DNA of 46,361 bases from a virus, in IMG/VR virus record IMGVR_UViG_3300023180_000109, positions 1-46,361 of that record, one strand, 5' to 3'. A program made the position numbers and the translations under genes. A model generated the notes under the pieces. That model had not been told where the DNA came from and ran no database searches. It worked only from the letters and a program-made list of their open reading frames with translations. Positions 26,128-34,103 of this stretch are shown here, in pieces. Numbering within the stretch: the stretch's first letter is position 1; every line of letters starts with the position of its first letter.

Positions 26128-26339
26128 CAGTCGTCATATACTAAACATTCTGGTGCTTCTGGATTTGCATCACAGTAAAGTTCCAATGCCGTAGGATCAT
26201 GAGAATCTTCTGGATGATGCTCTTTGTATGATTCTAATGCCTTCAACTCTTCTTGAGTATGACGACGCATCTGTGGTGAGATTGTAGAGTCGTCTAAAAT
26301 TTCTTTGTCTTTCTCAATGTGCTTGTCAATGTTTTCCAT
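26127..26339 (-). CDS. cp12: CP12, Calvin-cycle inhibitor protein, 70 aa
   Basis: The C-terminal half has the CP12 hallmark: DPTALELYCDANPEAPEC followed by LVYDD. In CP12 the paired cysteines lie close to the C-terminus and bind GAPDH and then phosphoribulokinase, shutting the Calvin cycle. The N-terminal cysteine pair of host CP12 is absent, as in other short phage-type versions; helix sequence (RRHTQEELKALESY) takes its place. Expected effect: carbon diverted to the pentose phosphate pathway, fitting with TalC at 44014. It has a strong GGGAGGA ribosome site and is coupled to gp5. Its location among late hub genes is notable. Cytoplasmic. Confidence 0.85.
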   Translation of the reverse strand: MENIDKHIEKDKEILDDSTISPQMRRHTQEELKALESYKEHHPEDSHDPTALELYCDANPEAPECLVYDD

Positions 26340-26347
26340 GTTCCTCC

Positions 26348-27637
26348 CTATTGATTTGGTCCATAAAGTCCATAAGAATCTCTCATCAGTTTGAGAGATG
26401 TTGTGTTTTGTTGAGCGGAAAAATGATGTCTCAACTCCCTTATAACATAATTGCCGCTTGTTTCTGAATCAACTTCTCTTGTTTTTCCCTGATTCATATC
26501 GGGGAATTCACAATAAATTATGTCTCCTACTTTTAGATTTATGTTACATGGTATAAGAATATTTAGTGCCTGTGTGAACAGCAAATTATATCTAGAGTAT
26601 GCTTTTGCCTGATCTGAAATATCTCTTCCCGACTGTGCAGTTCCGCCAGCAGGTGCCAATATACCATGATCAGAAGTTCTAACCATAATTCTGGAAAATG
26701 ATTTTCCTAATTCTTTAGACACAGCAATGCTTTCTTGGTTGCCAAGTTGTGAAGCATTTTTAATTTCATCTTGAAGATAGTAGTTATAGATTGAGAATGT
26801 ATGATTCTCTCTATTATAGAAGTATGTTTTGTTGGCATACATCCCAACACGTAATGCTTTTCTCAGGTCAATATTTTTCTCAAAGAAGTAATTCAAAATT
26901 GAGAAATTGTTTTCAATGTTTCCCGCTTCAATTACCTTACCATTATACTTGTAACTGTACTTACTTTCTGTCTTTGTTACAATTTTGTCAATACTTCTAA
27001 AGTTAAATCCATCCTTATTTTCATAGAACAAGAATCCTGCAGTTCCTTTCGCAAGGCCTTGTTCTGTTTTATCTTTACCGTCAGTTCCAGTTTTCTTTGT
27101 GGCAGTAGATATAGACTTTGGTCCTAACCATTGCAAAACATGCAAAGGTTTCTTCATATTTCCAATGAAACTAAAAGTATTTGATGTTTCTTCTATGTTC
27201 TCAGACTTGAAGTTGGTCGTCTTTAAATCCTCTTTCAGGATCTTTGTTACAGTTTGATTTACTTTTCCCGAATACTTGGTGGCACATCTTGCAGTCTCAT
27301 TTGTGAGAAACTCTCTAGAGACTAGATGTAAAGTAAAGTTCTCTGCTGTTTTCTCTGCTTCAAGTCCACTCACTTTGTAGACATACATCTGGTCAACAGC
27401 GAACTCTCCCGATGCAGTCTCTGCTTCTAGGAATAATCTTTCGCCTCCACGAATAGGAAGTCCATTGAACAGTCCATATGCATTTGTGATTTGCATTGTC
27501 ATTGTCACACATGGTTCCAGAATATCTTCAAAATAATCTACTGACAATAGAGCATTGGAAATATCAAATGCATTACCTCCATCAAGAGATTGCAAGACAA
27601 CCGATCTATATTGTAAACCCGATACTGCTTCTGCCAT
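26348..27637 (-). CDS. Baseplate hub protein, gp27-like, 429 aa
   Basis: Size (T4 gp27 is 391 aa) and position next to gp5 and the hub hydrolases suggest the gp27 hub ring, which holds the spike. N-terminal beta sequence (ILEPCVTMTMQITNAYGLFN, GERLFLEAET, VYKVSGLEAEKTAENFTL) resembles tail-tube-like domains of hub proteins. The middle includes LHVLQWLGPKSI and the C-terminal part NLKVGDIIYCEFPDMNQ, VIRELRHHFS. No catalytic residues. The stop of this gene lies 9 bases before CP12's ATG. Identification as gp27 rests on context plus general resemblance and should be taken as probable. Confidence 0.6.
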   Translation of the reverse strand: MAEAVSGLQYRSVVLQSLDGGNAFDISNALLSVDYFEDILEPCVTMTMQITNAYGLFNGLPIRGGERLFLEAETASGEFAVDQMYVYKVSGLEAEKTAENFTLHLVSREFLTNETARCATKYSGKVNQTVTKILKEDLKTTNFKSENIEETSNTFSFIGNMKKPLHVLQWLGPKSISTATKKTGTDGKDKTEQGLAKGTAGFLFYENKDGFNFRSIDKIVTKTESKYSYKYNGKVIEAGNIENNFSILNYFFEKNIDLRKALRVGMYANKTYFYNRENHTFSIYNYYLQDEIKNASQLGNQESIAVSKELGKSFSRIMVRTSDHGILAPAGGTAQSGRDISDQAKAYSRYNLLFTQALNILIPCNINLKVGDIIYCEFPDMNQGKTREVDSETSGNYVIRELRHHFSAQQNTTSLKLMRDSYGLYGPNQ

Positions 27638-29496
27638 TACGTTGAAGAAAGTTTAGTTAATAGGAGAGTATTCCACAAACTATTTAATAGGACAACTTCA
27701 GGTATTGATGCTACAGCAACACCTCCACCACCTCCACCCATTGGGATTGGGATTGGGATTTGTTGTGGTATTACTTGTGGTCCTCCACCTTGTCCTTGTG
27801 TGATAATTACGGTTTGCTGTCTTCCTGATGCTTGTGATGCTGGTACTCGTGCTTGTGCTTCTAGTGAATCTGCTGGTCGTACTGCTGGAACCGAAGGTGC
27901 AGATAATTGACTACTTTCTTCTCCAGGTTTTGATCTAGATGTAAAGAATGGTTGTTCAATTTTATACGCACTAAGAGGGTCAAAGCGACCTGTTATTTGC
28001 CCCCCATTCCATCCAGTTCCAGTTTCCCAATGTAGGTGTGGACCAGATGTTCTTCCAGTCATTCCAACTTTTCCAATAATATCTCCCTTCTTGACTGGAC
28101 CACCTCGTTTATACCCTTCTTGCATATGACCATAAAGATGATGAACACCTTTGTCATCCCTAAAGACTAAGAAATTTCCCCATCCACTTTCAAAATCAGA
28201 GTCTACAACTTCACCATCGGAAATAGCGCGAAGAGGAGTTCCTACTTGTGCTGCAATATCTTCACCTTTGTGTATTCTATTTCCACGAAGTTTTCCATAA
28301 GAACTAGAACGGGTTATAGATATTCCAGTATCAGGATCAGTATACTCATATCCACCACCCTCCTTTGGTGCCCCATATAATGAGTACTGAAGATTAGAAC
28401 TGGGACTATAAGTTAAAGGTCCTTCTTTTTTATCGGATGTTCTTCCTTGCGCAAAAGTCAAAAGACCATCAACCGCCTCACCAAATGTTTTCAGTACAGA
28501 AGAAAATTGATTTTCACTTTTTTGTTTATCTTCTGATATTTTTTTATTTGCATCTATTTTTTTGTTCGCCCCAGTAATTTTATCAGACAAACTTCCTGCT
28601 GCCTTTCCCCCAAAGTATGATGCAGCGAGTGATCCAAGCATGATCAAACCAGCAACCGTAGTAGATGGTTCTGGTATTACTGTTAATGCAATTGCAGTAG
28701 CAAGAGATCCAGCAACTGCTCCACCTACAGCAGTTGAGGCAGCACCTCCGATTGCTTGAGTCTCAGTTTGTCCTTCTGATTTTCTCTCGGAATAATCCAA
28801 TCCAGCAAACAAAAGACTTAGTGGACCAGATGATCTTCTGGCAACACCACCAGCATTCTTCAAAAATCCACCTGCCTTTGTAGCAGATCCAAGATTTGGA
28901 GTTGCTCCTGCCTGAGGTTTTCCACCGCCAAATCCTGGAAGTTTAAATCCTTGCCCCTTTAATGCTCCTTGTGCATTGAATCCACCTTTTGTGAACAGTC
29001 CAGACGCACCAATATTGCCTCTTCTAAAAAGTCTAAGGCGATCACCAAAATTTGATTTACCAGAGATATACCTAGAGAAAGAATCATTAAGTCTACTCAG
29101 ACTCTTGGGATTTAATTTTGGTACTTTTGGTCCACCACCTTTGGGTGACTTTGGTTTGGGTTTACCTTTCGGTGGTTTTGGTCTTCTAATAAATGGAATA
29201 TCTGGGCCACCAAAACCTGGGAAAAGTATACTTGGGATTAATCCAAGTAGTCCACCAAGACCACCACCACCTCCGCCGCCATTCATCTCAAGAACTAGTT
29301 TTTCTAGTTTCTTGATTTCTTTCTTTGATGGAATCTTTATCTTCTCTAGATCTTTTGTGCTAGAGTCTATCCATTTAACAAATTTTTTGTACTCAGACTT
29401 CTTGTCAAAGTCTAGTGCCTTAACCATTCTGGTTTGAGGCGAAGCAACAATATTGTTTGCTGAATTTTTGAGTGGAGACTTTAAAAGAGTAATCAT
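27637..29496 (-). CDS. Hub-associated M23 peptidase protein, 619 aa
   Basis: Residues about 400-500 are an M23/LytM metallopeptidase: GNRIHKGEDIAAQVGTPLRA (zinc His and Asp), then HHLYGHM, and HLHWETG (catalytic/zinc His pair). M23 enzymes cut peptide cross-links of peptidoglycan, so this may open the wall during tail insertion. Residues 70-125 are Gly/Pro/Lys-rich. Residues 235-305 contain hydrophobic stretches (GGAVAGSLATAIALTVIPEP, GLIMLGSLAASYFGGKAAGS) like tape-measure or hub proteins. The C-terminus is Gln/Pro/Gly-rich. Stop and next ATG overlap (TAATG) with the gp27-like gene. Confidence 0.8.
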   Translation of the reverse strand: MITLLKSPLKNSANNIVASPQTRMVKALDFDKKSEYKKFVKWIDSSTKDLEKIKIPSKKEIKKLEKLVLEMNGGGGGGGLGGLLGLIPSILFPGFGGPDIPFIRRPKPPKGKPKPKSPKGGGPKVPKLNPKSLSRLNDSFSRYISGKSNFGDRLRLFRRGNIGASGLFTKGGFNAQGALKGQGFKLPGFGGGKPQAGATPNLGSATKAGGFLKNAGGVARRSSGPLSLLFAGLDYSERKSEGQTETQAIGGAASTAVGGAVAGSLATAIALTVIPEPSTTVAGLIMLGSLAASYFGGKAAGSLSDKITGANKKIDANKKISEDKQKSENQFSSVLKTFGEAVDGLLTFAQGRTSDKKEGPLTYSPSSNLQYSLYGAPKEGGGYEYTDPDTGISITRSSSYGKLRGNRIHKGEDIAAQVGTPLRAISDGEVVDSDFESGWGNFLVFRDDKGVHHLYGHMQEGYKRGGPVKKGDIIGKVGMTGRTSGPHLHWETGTGWNGGQITGRFDPLSAYKIEQPFFTSRSKPGEESSQLSAPSVPAVRPADSLEAQARVPASQASGRQQTVIITQGQGGGPQVIPQQIPIPIPMGGGGGGVAVASIPEVVLLNSLWNTLLLTKLSST

Positions 29497-29501
29497 ATCT
29501 C

Positions 29502-31037
29502 TTATGCCTCAACAATATTGTACAGCATCTTTGCACTCAACCCAGCATAACTATCAAAATTATTAGAAGGCAAAAATGCAATTGATGGTCCTTTAGTTTG
29601 AGCAGGTATTGATGATACTCCTCCAGATGAAGGTGCTGCCTGAACCCCACCAGAATCTCCTCCCATTTGTATAACTGATACTTCTGGACTTAGTTTACCT
29701 GTTGGTACATTTCCAAAGTTAACTTGTTGTGCTGAAGTTAAGTTAGTATTTCCTGCACCATATTTAGATAAGACTCCTTGTGCAAAAGAGAGTCTATTTG
29801 AATCCATGGCTTCTGCTTCACCAGGTCTCAAATATTGTTTTCTTACTAAGAGAGTTGCTTCTTCTAAACTCTTAGTTCCTTGTAATCTTGCTTTTGATAA
29901 TCCTCCAGAACCAGTCTGTAATTCTTGTTCTACAAATTGAAGTTGCGCTTCAAGTGTGTTTGGATCCAATCCTTTTGATTGTGCAAACGCAAGCATTTTT
30001 GGATATCTATCTTTTGGATCCCATTGAGCAATTCCTGTGTGGTCTATTGAATTCTTAAGAGTGGGATCCATTGCACGGTTTTCTTGCAATAGATTTCCAA
30101 CTATTGCTGCGGATTGTTCTTTTGTGTATCCTTGACTTACAAAATAATTGAAAGCTTTTTCTGAACTTTCCGATCCACTAAAGTCAGCAGGGCCCCCAGT
30201 ACTACCACCAGGGACTAATTGTTGTGTTGGTACTACTGATGAATCATCTTTTCCATCTTGTTTTGCTTTTCCACCAGACAGTAATAGATCTACCGCTTGT
30301 TTGAACTTATTAATAATTTTTTCAAATGTGTCTGTAGACTTACTTTGTTTTTCTGCCGTACTCTTCTCTACACCTCTTTGAATGTCAAGTTCATTTTCTT
30401 GTGCTTGAACTTTATTCATGAAGGTGTCCCCAAGTCCAAGGACACCAAGGACTCCCATACCACCGAGAGCAATCTTAGGTAAAAATCTTTTTGCTACTCC
30501 ACCTAATCCTATTCTACCAAATAATGAAATAACCCAACCAGCAAGTTGACCCACAACGGATCCTATTAGTTTTACAACACCACCAATAAGACCTGCAATT
30601 AAACCTAAGGCACCACCACCCCCTCCACCACCAGAGATGGATGGGATATCTTTTAACTGCTTAGCAATTCTATTGATTGTGATTCGTAAAAACTTAGCAA
30701 TCTCAAAAGTTTCTGCAAGAGAATTTCTAAGTCTTTGTACACTCTTTCTTAATCTTCTTTCTGTTTTCTTAGATCCAAAGAAGTCTAAGATATCATATCC
30801 AGTTGCTCTACCATAAGTTTGGGTGTTTGAAATATTATTAACTACTGAACCAAGATTATTCTGACTAGGTGCAGATACATTATTCCTTTGGAAACTGACA
30901 ATATTATTCCTAGCACCAGACACTATAGATGCACCTGGTGCTTGTCCACCAGTGACAAAATCCATCGCCTTCTTTTTCTTTTTTGGCGATTTAATTTTGC
31001 TACCAAGTTTTTTAAAAGGAAAGATAGATTCAAACAT
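29502..31037 (-). CDS. Hub-associated phage tail lysozyme protein, 511 aa
   Basis: Residues about 285-430 match phage tail lysozyme (the Phage_lysozyme2 family): FNYFVSQGYTKEQSAAIVGN, LLQENRAMDPTL, TGIAQWDPKDRYPKM, LQFVEQEL. The Glu of LLQEN is the likely catalytic acid. The rest (FEIAKFLRITINRIAKQLKD, then a Gly-rich run and hydrophobic ALGLIAGLIGGVVKLIG) resembles the central part of the neighbouring M23 protein, so the two may interact. Role: local breakdown of murein during tail penetration. It partially substitutes for the lysozyme domain missing in the gp5-like protein. Confidence 0.8.
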   Translation of the reverse strand: MFESIFPFKKLGSKIKSPKKKKKAMDFVTGGQAPGASIVSGARNNIVSFQRNNVSAPSQNNLGSVVNNISNTQTYGRATGYDILDFFGSKKTERRLRKSVQRLRNSLAETFEIAKFLRITINRIAKQLKDIPSISGGGGGGGALGLIAGLIGGVVKLIGSVVGQLAGWVISLFGRIGLGGVAKRFLPKIALGGMGVLGVLGLGDTFMNKVQAQENELDIQRGVEKSTAEKQSKSTDTFEKIINKFKQAVDLLLSGGKAKQDGKDDSSVVPTQQLVPGGSTGGPADFSGSESSEKAFNYFVSQGYTKEQSAAIVGNLLQENRAMDPTLKNSIDHTGIAQWDPKDRYPKMLAFAQSKGLDPNTLEAQLQFVEQELQTGSGGLSKARLQGTKSLEEATLLVRKQYLRPGEAEAMDSNRLSFAQGVLSKYGAGNTNLTSAQQVNFGNVPTGKLSPEVSVIQMGGDSGGVQAAPSSGGVSSIPAQTKGPSIAFLPSNNFDSYAGLSAKMLYNIVEA

Positions 31038-31217
31038 TTATAAGTTTGCCTGCTGCTGTGCTTTTAGATTTTCCTCTTCAATGTGTTGATTCAGAAGTGC
31101 AAGATAGATATCTCGCTCCCAAGGCATCATGTTTTCAATCTCTGTCAAGCTGTATTTATGATGCTGCATCAAGGCAAAATTAAGTTTATAGAATGACTCA
31201 AGGTCAATATGAGCCAT
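31038..31217 (-). CDS. Small hub assembly protein, gp51-like, 59 aa
   Basis: ATG 31217 follows the gp26 stop by 2 bases; an in-frame TTG at 31223 is not needed. The helical sequence (FYKLNFALMQHHKYSLTEIE, then MMPWERDIYLALLNQHIEEE) has the form seen in small proteins next to gp26 in T4-like phages, where gp51 is a hub-assembly catalyst. The P-W-E-R-D-I-Y-L-A-L-L motif resembles C-termini of tail assembly chaperones. Function by context; moderate certainty. Confidence 0.6.
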   Translation of the reverse strand: MAHIDLESFYKLNFALMQHHKYSLTEIENMMPWERDIYLALLNQHIEEENLKAQQQANL

Positions 31218-31219
31218 GA

Positions 31220-31945
31220 TCAACCGAAAAAACTTGACAGTCCCTCCAGCGTTACTTCACTTTCAACTTCGGTATTTGGATTGGTAACCTTAAACGTATG
31301 AGAAAGTTTTGGCATAGTTGCAAAGAAGTCTTCAATCTGTTTGAACTGACTTGAGTTCAATCCATCTAACCAAGACATCAATTCTTTCTTGGTGCTATCT
31401 GCAGCAGACCAGCACTCATCTGCATCAAAGATCATATCAATGCATGATGCAATAATTTCAAATGACTTCTCAAGTGAAGATTCATCATCCGTATTTAAAT
31501 CAAAGTTGTTCTGAATGAATTGATTCAGAGATGGATACTTCATACGCAATGTAAGTTTACCATCAAGATTAATATCTGTAGTATGATCTGGATCTTTCTG
31601 TACAGAAATCTCATCAATGTAAACCTTGACTGGAACTGTAGTCTCCCCATCATCAGGACAAGTTACAACCAGATCAATTGCTTCCCCAACTGACTTGCCA
31701 CGAACATTTAAGAAGACATATTCAATGTCAAATGTAGGAAGTTCCTCTACTTTAACTCCTCTTGTTTGAATACAATCCTTCAGTGTTGTCTTGATTGCAT
31801 TTGTGATTTGATCTACATTCTCACTTTCTAATGCAAGAATCAGAATCTTTTCTTCTCTGACTAAAAATGGTCTGTATTTAATCTTCTTTCCAGTTGAAGG
31901 TAATTCCAACTCATACGTTGGTGTAGAGATCTTTGGTAAAGGCAT
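31220..31945 (-). CDS. gp26: Baseplate hub subunit gp26, 241 aa
   Basis: N-terminus (ELELPSTGKKIKYRPFLVRE, then EKILILALES) matches the T4 baseplate protein family represented by gp26 (T4 208 aa). Further blocks: FDIEYVFLNVRGKSVGE, a Cys-containing strand pair (VVTCPDDGETTVPVKV), and a helical C-terminal region (SFEIIASCIDMIFDADE, TKKELMSWLDGLNSSQFKQI). gp26 is needed for hub assembly. It starts its own late unit (AATAAATA at 31974-31981) and is followed by the gp51-like gene and the two hydrolase genes. Confidence 0.8.
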   Translation of the reverse strand: MPLPKISTPTYELELPSTGKKIKYRPFLVREEKILILALESENVDQITNAIKTTLKDCIQTRGVKVEELPTFDIEYVFLNVRGKSVGEAIDLVVTCPDDGETTVPVKVYIDEISVQKDPDHTTDINLDGKLTLRMKYPSLNQFIQNNFDLNTDDESSLEKSFEIIASCIDMIFDADECWSAADSTKKELMSWLDGLNSSQFKQIEDFFATMPKLSHTFKVTNPNTEVESEVTLEGLSSFFG

Positions 31946-31973
31946 AATATCCTATAGATTTTTCAGGTATGAT

Positions 31974-31981
31974 TATTTATT
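31974..31981 (-). promoter_or_regulatory. Late promoter for the hub operon
   Basis: Minus-strand AATAAATA (31981-31974), one mismatch from TATAAATA. The predicted start is about 31968, 22 bases before ATG 31945. It is just after the end of the gp54-like gene. Confidence 0.6.
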
Positions 31982-31984
31982 GAG

Positions 31985-32881
31985 TTATTGTAAAGGTCCA
32001 ACAAAGTCACCTGCTGTTTTTATTTGCCCTCTAAACCCAGCATTATACAACTCATTTAATGTTTGTTGAGAATTGAGTGGAGTACCCAAGAAAGTTTTCG
32101 CTGTTGGTGGTCCAAGTAAATTATCATTTTCTGGTAATGGTTGATCTGGATTCGCGGGATTTGTTGTGGGTGCTCCGCTAGGAGTTGTAGTTGGCGTATC
32201 AAAACCAGTTTTTGCTACAACATATCTACTATAATTAAATGAAGCAGTAACCTTTGTGATGGTACTAGACTCGTAAGAAAATGGAATAGCAACAATATTC
32301 ATTGGGAACGCATCAATAAAAGTATACTTAATTAATGATTGTGGTCTAAAACCAGAATTAGGAACACTTGGATTCGCCAAGAAGTTTCTTTCAAACTTAA
32401 CTACAGATATATCTCTCTTATACTCATTTGGATATTTCATTCTGTAAAAATTATCACTTTCACTAAATCCAGTTTGTCCATTACCAGATCCTTGATATAC
32501 GCTACCAGATGAATAAATTGGATCAATAAAATTCATCCATTCTTCTAGAAGACGAAGTGAGTTATAATCATCGTCAACATAGAAAGTCAAATCAAAGTCC
32601 GTATATATTCTTCTCGTTGCAAATCTTTCAATAACTCCTTGACGACTACCACTTTCTTCACTCATGTCAAATGATGATCCAGGAAGAGTCACATCAGAAC
32701 AAAGAAAATCATATGACTTTGGATCATTAAGTAACCCACAAGATGTCAAGTGAGTATTGACGCCAGTACCTCCTGCTGCCAAATTCAAATTCACCATGAA
32801 CTGAGAAGTCTGAGACAGTTTTCCGATAATAGCGGAAACCCTAGACATCTTTGCGTAATAGAGTTCGGCGGACTCTGCCAT
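31985..32881 (-). CDS. Tail-tube initiator, gp54-like, 298 aa
   Basis: Size and layout resemble T4 gp54 (320 aa), a tail-tube-like baseplate protein on which the tube polymerises. Comparable segments: DLTFYVDDDYNSLRLLEEWM with NFIDP (T4 has FRMDSEACNYRAMQDW.NSVQDP), and FIDAFPMNIVAIPFSYESST followed by VTASFNYSRYVV (T4: GCIPISVSAPELSYDG, then FDVTFAYRVM). The C-terminal 60 residues are Pro/Thr/Asn-rich. In T4 gp54 acts with gp48, whose gene is at 34104 on the opposite strand. No catalytic function. Confidence 0.65.
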   Translation of the reverse strand: MAESAELYYAKMSRVSAIIGKLSQTSQFMVNLNLAAGGTGVNTHLTSCGLLNDPKSYDFLCSDVTLPGSSFDMSEESGSRQGVIERFATRRIYTDFDLTFYVDDDYNSLRLLEEWMNFIDPIYSSGSVYQGSGNGQTGFSESDNFYRMKYPNEYKRDISVVKFERNFLANPSVPNSGFRPQSLIKYTFIDAFPMNIVAIPFSYESSTITKVTASFNYSRYVVAKTGFDTPTTTPSGAPTTNPANPDQPLPENDNLLGPPTAKTFLGTPLNSQQTLNELYNAGFRGQIKTAGDFVGPLQ

Positions 32882-32888
32882 CTAAATA
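32881..32888 (+). promoter_or_regulatory. Late promoter for the gp4-gp53 operon
   Basis: TCTAAATA on the plus strand, one mismatch from TATAAATA. The predicted start is about 32894, 20 bases before ATG 32914. The box overlaps the first base of the divergent gp54-like start codon. Confidence 0.5.
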
Positions 32889-32897
32889 CTTTGAAAC

Positions 32898-32905
32898 TAC
32901 TTATA
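32898..32905 (-). promoter_or_regulatory. Late promoter for the gp54-like gene
   Basis: TATAAGTA on the minus strand (32905-32898), one mismatch from TATAAATA. The predicted start is about 32892, 11 bases before ATG 32881. It forms a divergent pair with the plus-strand box. Confidence 0.45.
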
Positions 32906-32913
32906 TTATATGT

Positions 32914-33351
32914 ATGTCATATCATGGACGTTACCTTCCAGAGAACCCAACAAAGTACAAAGGTGACCCCACAAATATTGTTTACAGATCTTTATGGGAA
33001 CGGAAGTTCATGAGGTATTGTGATCTAACTGAAGAAGTTGATCAGTGGCAATCAGAAGAATTTTGGATTCCTTATATTTCACCAGTTGATAATAGAGTTC
33101 ATCGTTACTTTCCAGATTTCTTTATCAAGTATAAAGACAAAACAGGAAGACATAGAACAGTGGTTGTTGAAATTAAACCCAAAAGACAAGTAGAGATGCC
33201 ACCACAAAATCCCAAGAGAAGAACAAAGGCATGGGCCAATTCAGTAAAGACTTGGGTAGTTAACCAAGCAAAGTGGAAAGCAGCAAGAGAGTTCTGTGCT
33301 GATCGTAATTATGAATTTAAAATTATGACAGAAGACGACCTAGGAGTATAA
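32914..33351 (+). CDS. gp4: Head completion protein gp4, 145 aa
   Basis: Matches the T4 gp4 family of head-completion proteins: YKGDPTNIVYRSLWERKFM, VDQWQSEEFWIPYISPVDNR, HRYFPDFFIKYKDKTG, VVVEIKPKRQV. The pattern E-(x)n-P-D-F-F-I and V-E-I-K-P is a PD-(D/E)XK-type nuclease core, and gp4-type proteins are thought to process or hold packaged DNA ends at the head-tail joint. Start ATG 32914 gives the expected family start (SYHGRYLPENPTKY); an upstream in-frame ATG at 32851 overlaps the divergent gene. The stop shares a base with the next ATG (TAATG). Length is near the T4 150 aa. Confidence 0.85.
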   Translation: MSYHGRYLPENPTKYKGDPTNIVYRSLWERKFMRYCDLTEEVDQWQSEEFWIPYISPVDNRVHRYFPDFFIKYKDKTGRHRTVVVEIKPKRQVEMPPQNPKRRTKAWANSVKTWVVNQAKWKAAREFCADRNYEFKIMTEDDLGV

Positions 33352-34103
33352 TGGCAAGATTTTCATCGTCAAAATTTTATTCAAGACTAACTGGTCACGA
33401 AAAAAAGAATCTTTCTAGTTATGATTTAACTCAATTAAGAGCGATTGCGAAAAATTATGGTATAACTGGATATAGTAGACTAAAAAAAGAAGACCTAATT
33501 GACGTAATTAGGTTTAATCCAACATACCTAAAAAGCACACCCAAAAAAAGAAAAGCACCAAGAGCAAAATCGGTTAAAGAGGCACAAGAACTAATTGATT
33601 TATATGATGAAGAAGAAGATTATATTGAAGACACAACCATTGAACAAAGAATAAGAGAAAAAGCAATTGGTAAACCAAACACTGATGAAGACTGGTATGC
33701 TTCTCAATTATATTCGGAGTTAGAATTAGTAGCAGAACAAAGGTTACCTTCAATAGGAGAATTCTGCTTCTTTAGTTACAGTGCAGCGTATCCAGATCGG
33801 TACAAATACTACGACCAAAGACCACTAACATACATATTAGAATATCAAGAAGACAAAATCCTTGGTGCAAACGTTCACTACCTGAATCCAAGTTATCGTG
33901 ATTCCGTTGCAACTTCCCTTCTAAATAAAGGTGGAGCAGCGTATGTACCAAAGAAAACATTGCACAGTTACTTCATCAGTAATATGGATAACCTCTTTAT
34001 AATTCCAGATAGAGATCTGGAAGGTATTGCTAGGTTAGTAACCGAAAGATTCGTAGATCGTGATGGTGTTAAAGTAGAACTTCAAATGGTCTGGGACAGT
34101 TAA
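33351..34103 (+). CDS. SAP/Rho-N-like protein of the baseplate operon, 250 aa
   Basis: Residues about 20-50 (SSYDLTQLRAIAKNYGITGY then SRLKKEDLIDVI) are a SAP or Rho-N helix-extended-loop-helix motif, usually nucleic-acid binding. Residues 60-75 are very basic (STPKKRKAPRAKS), and 80-110 acidic. The C-terminal half is a compact domain: FCFFSYSAAYPDRYKYYDQR, PLTYILEYQEDKILGANVHY. Its place between gp4 and gp48 suggests a role at the packaged DNA end or tail assembly. I cannot assign it to a T4 gene. Start overlaps the gp4 stop by one base, and its stop directly precedes the gp48 ATG. Confidence 0.65.
   Translation: MARFSSSKFYSRLTGHEKKNLSSYDLTQLRAIAKNYGITGYSRLKKEDLIDVIRFNPTYLKSTPKKRKAPRAKSVKEAQELIDLYDEEEDYIEDTTIEQRIREKAIGKPNTDEDWYASQLYSELELVAEQRLPSIGEFCFFSYSAAYPDRYKYYDQRPLTYILEYQEDKILGANVHYLNPSYRDSVATSLLNKGGAAYVPKKTLHSYFISNMDNLFIIPDRDLEGIARLVTERFVDRDGVKVELQMVWDS

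Noticed and set aside
28976-29437. Long Pro/Phe-rich plus-strand frame of 153 codons
   Set aside because: It is the antisense of the Gly-rich part of the M23 protein; codon pattern, operon context and lack of ribosome site favour the minus strand.
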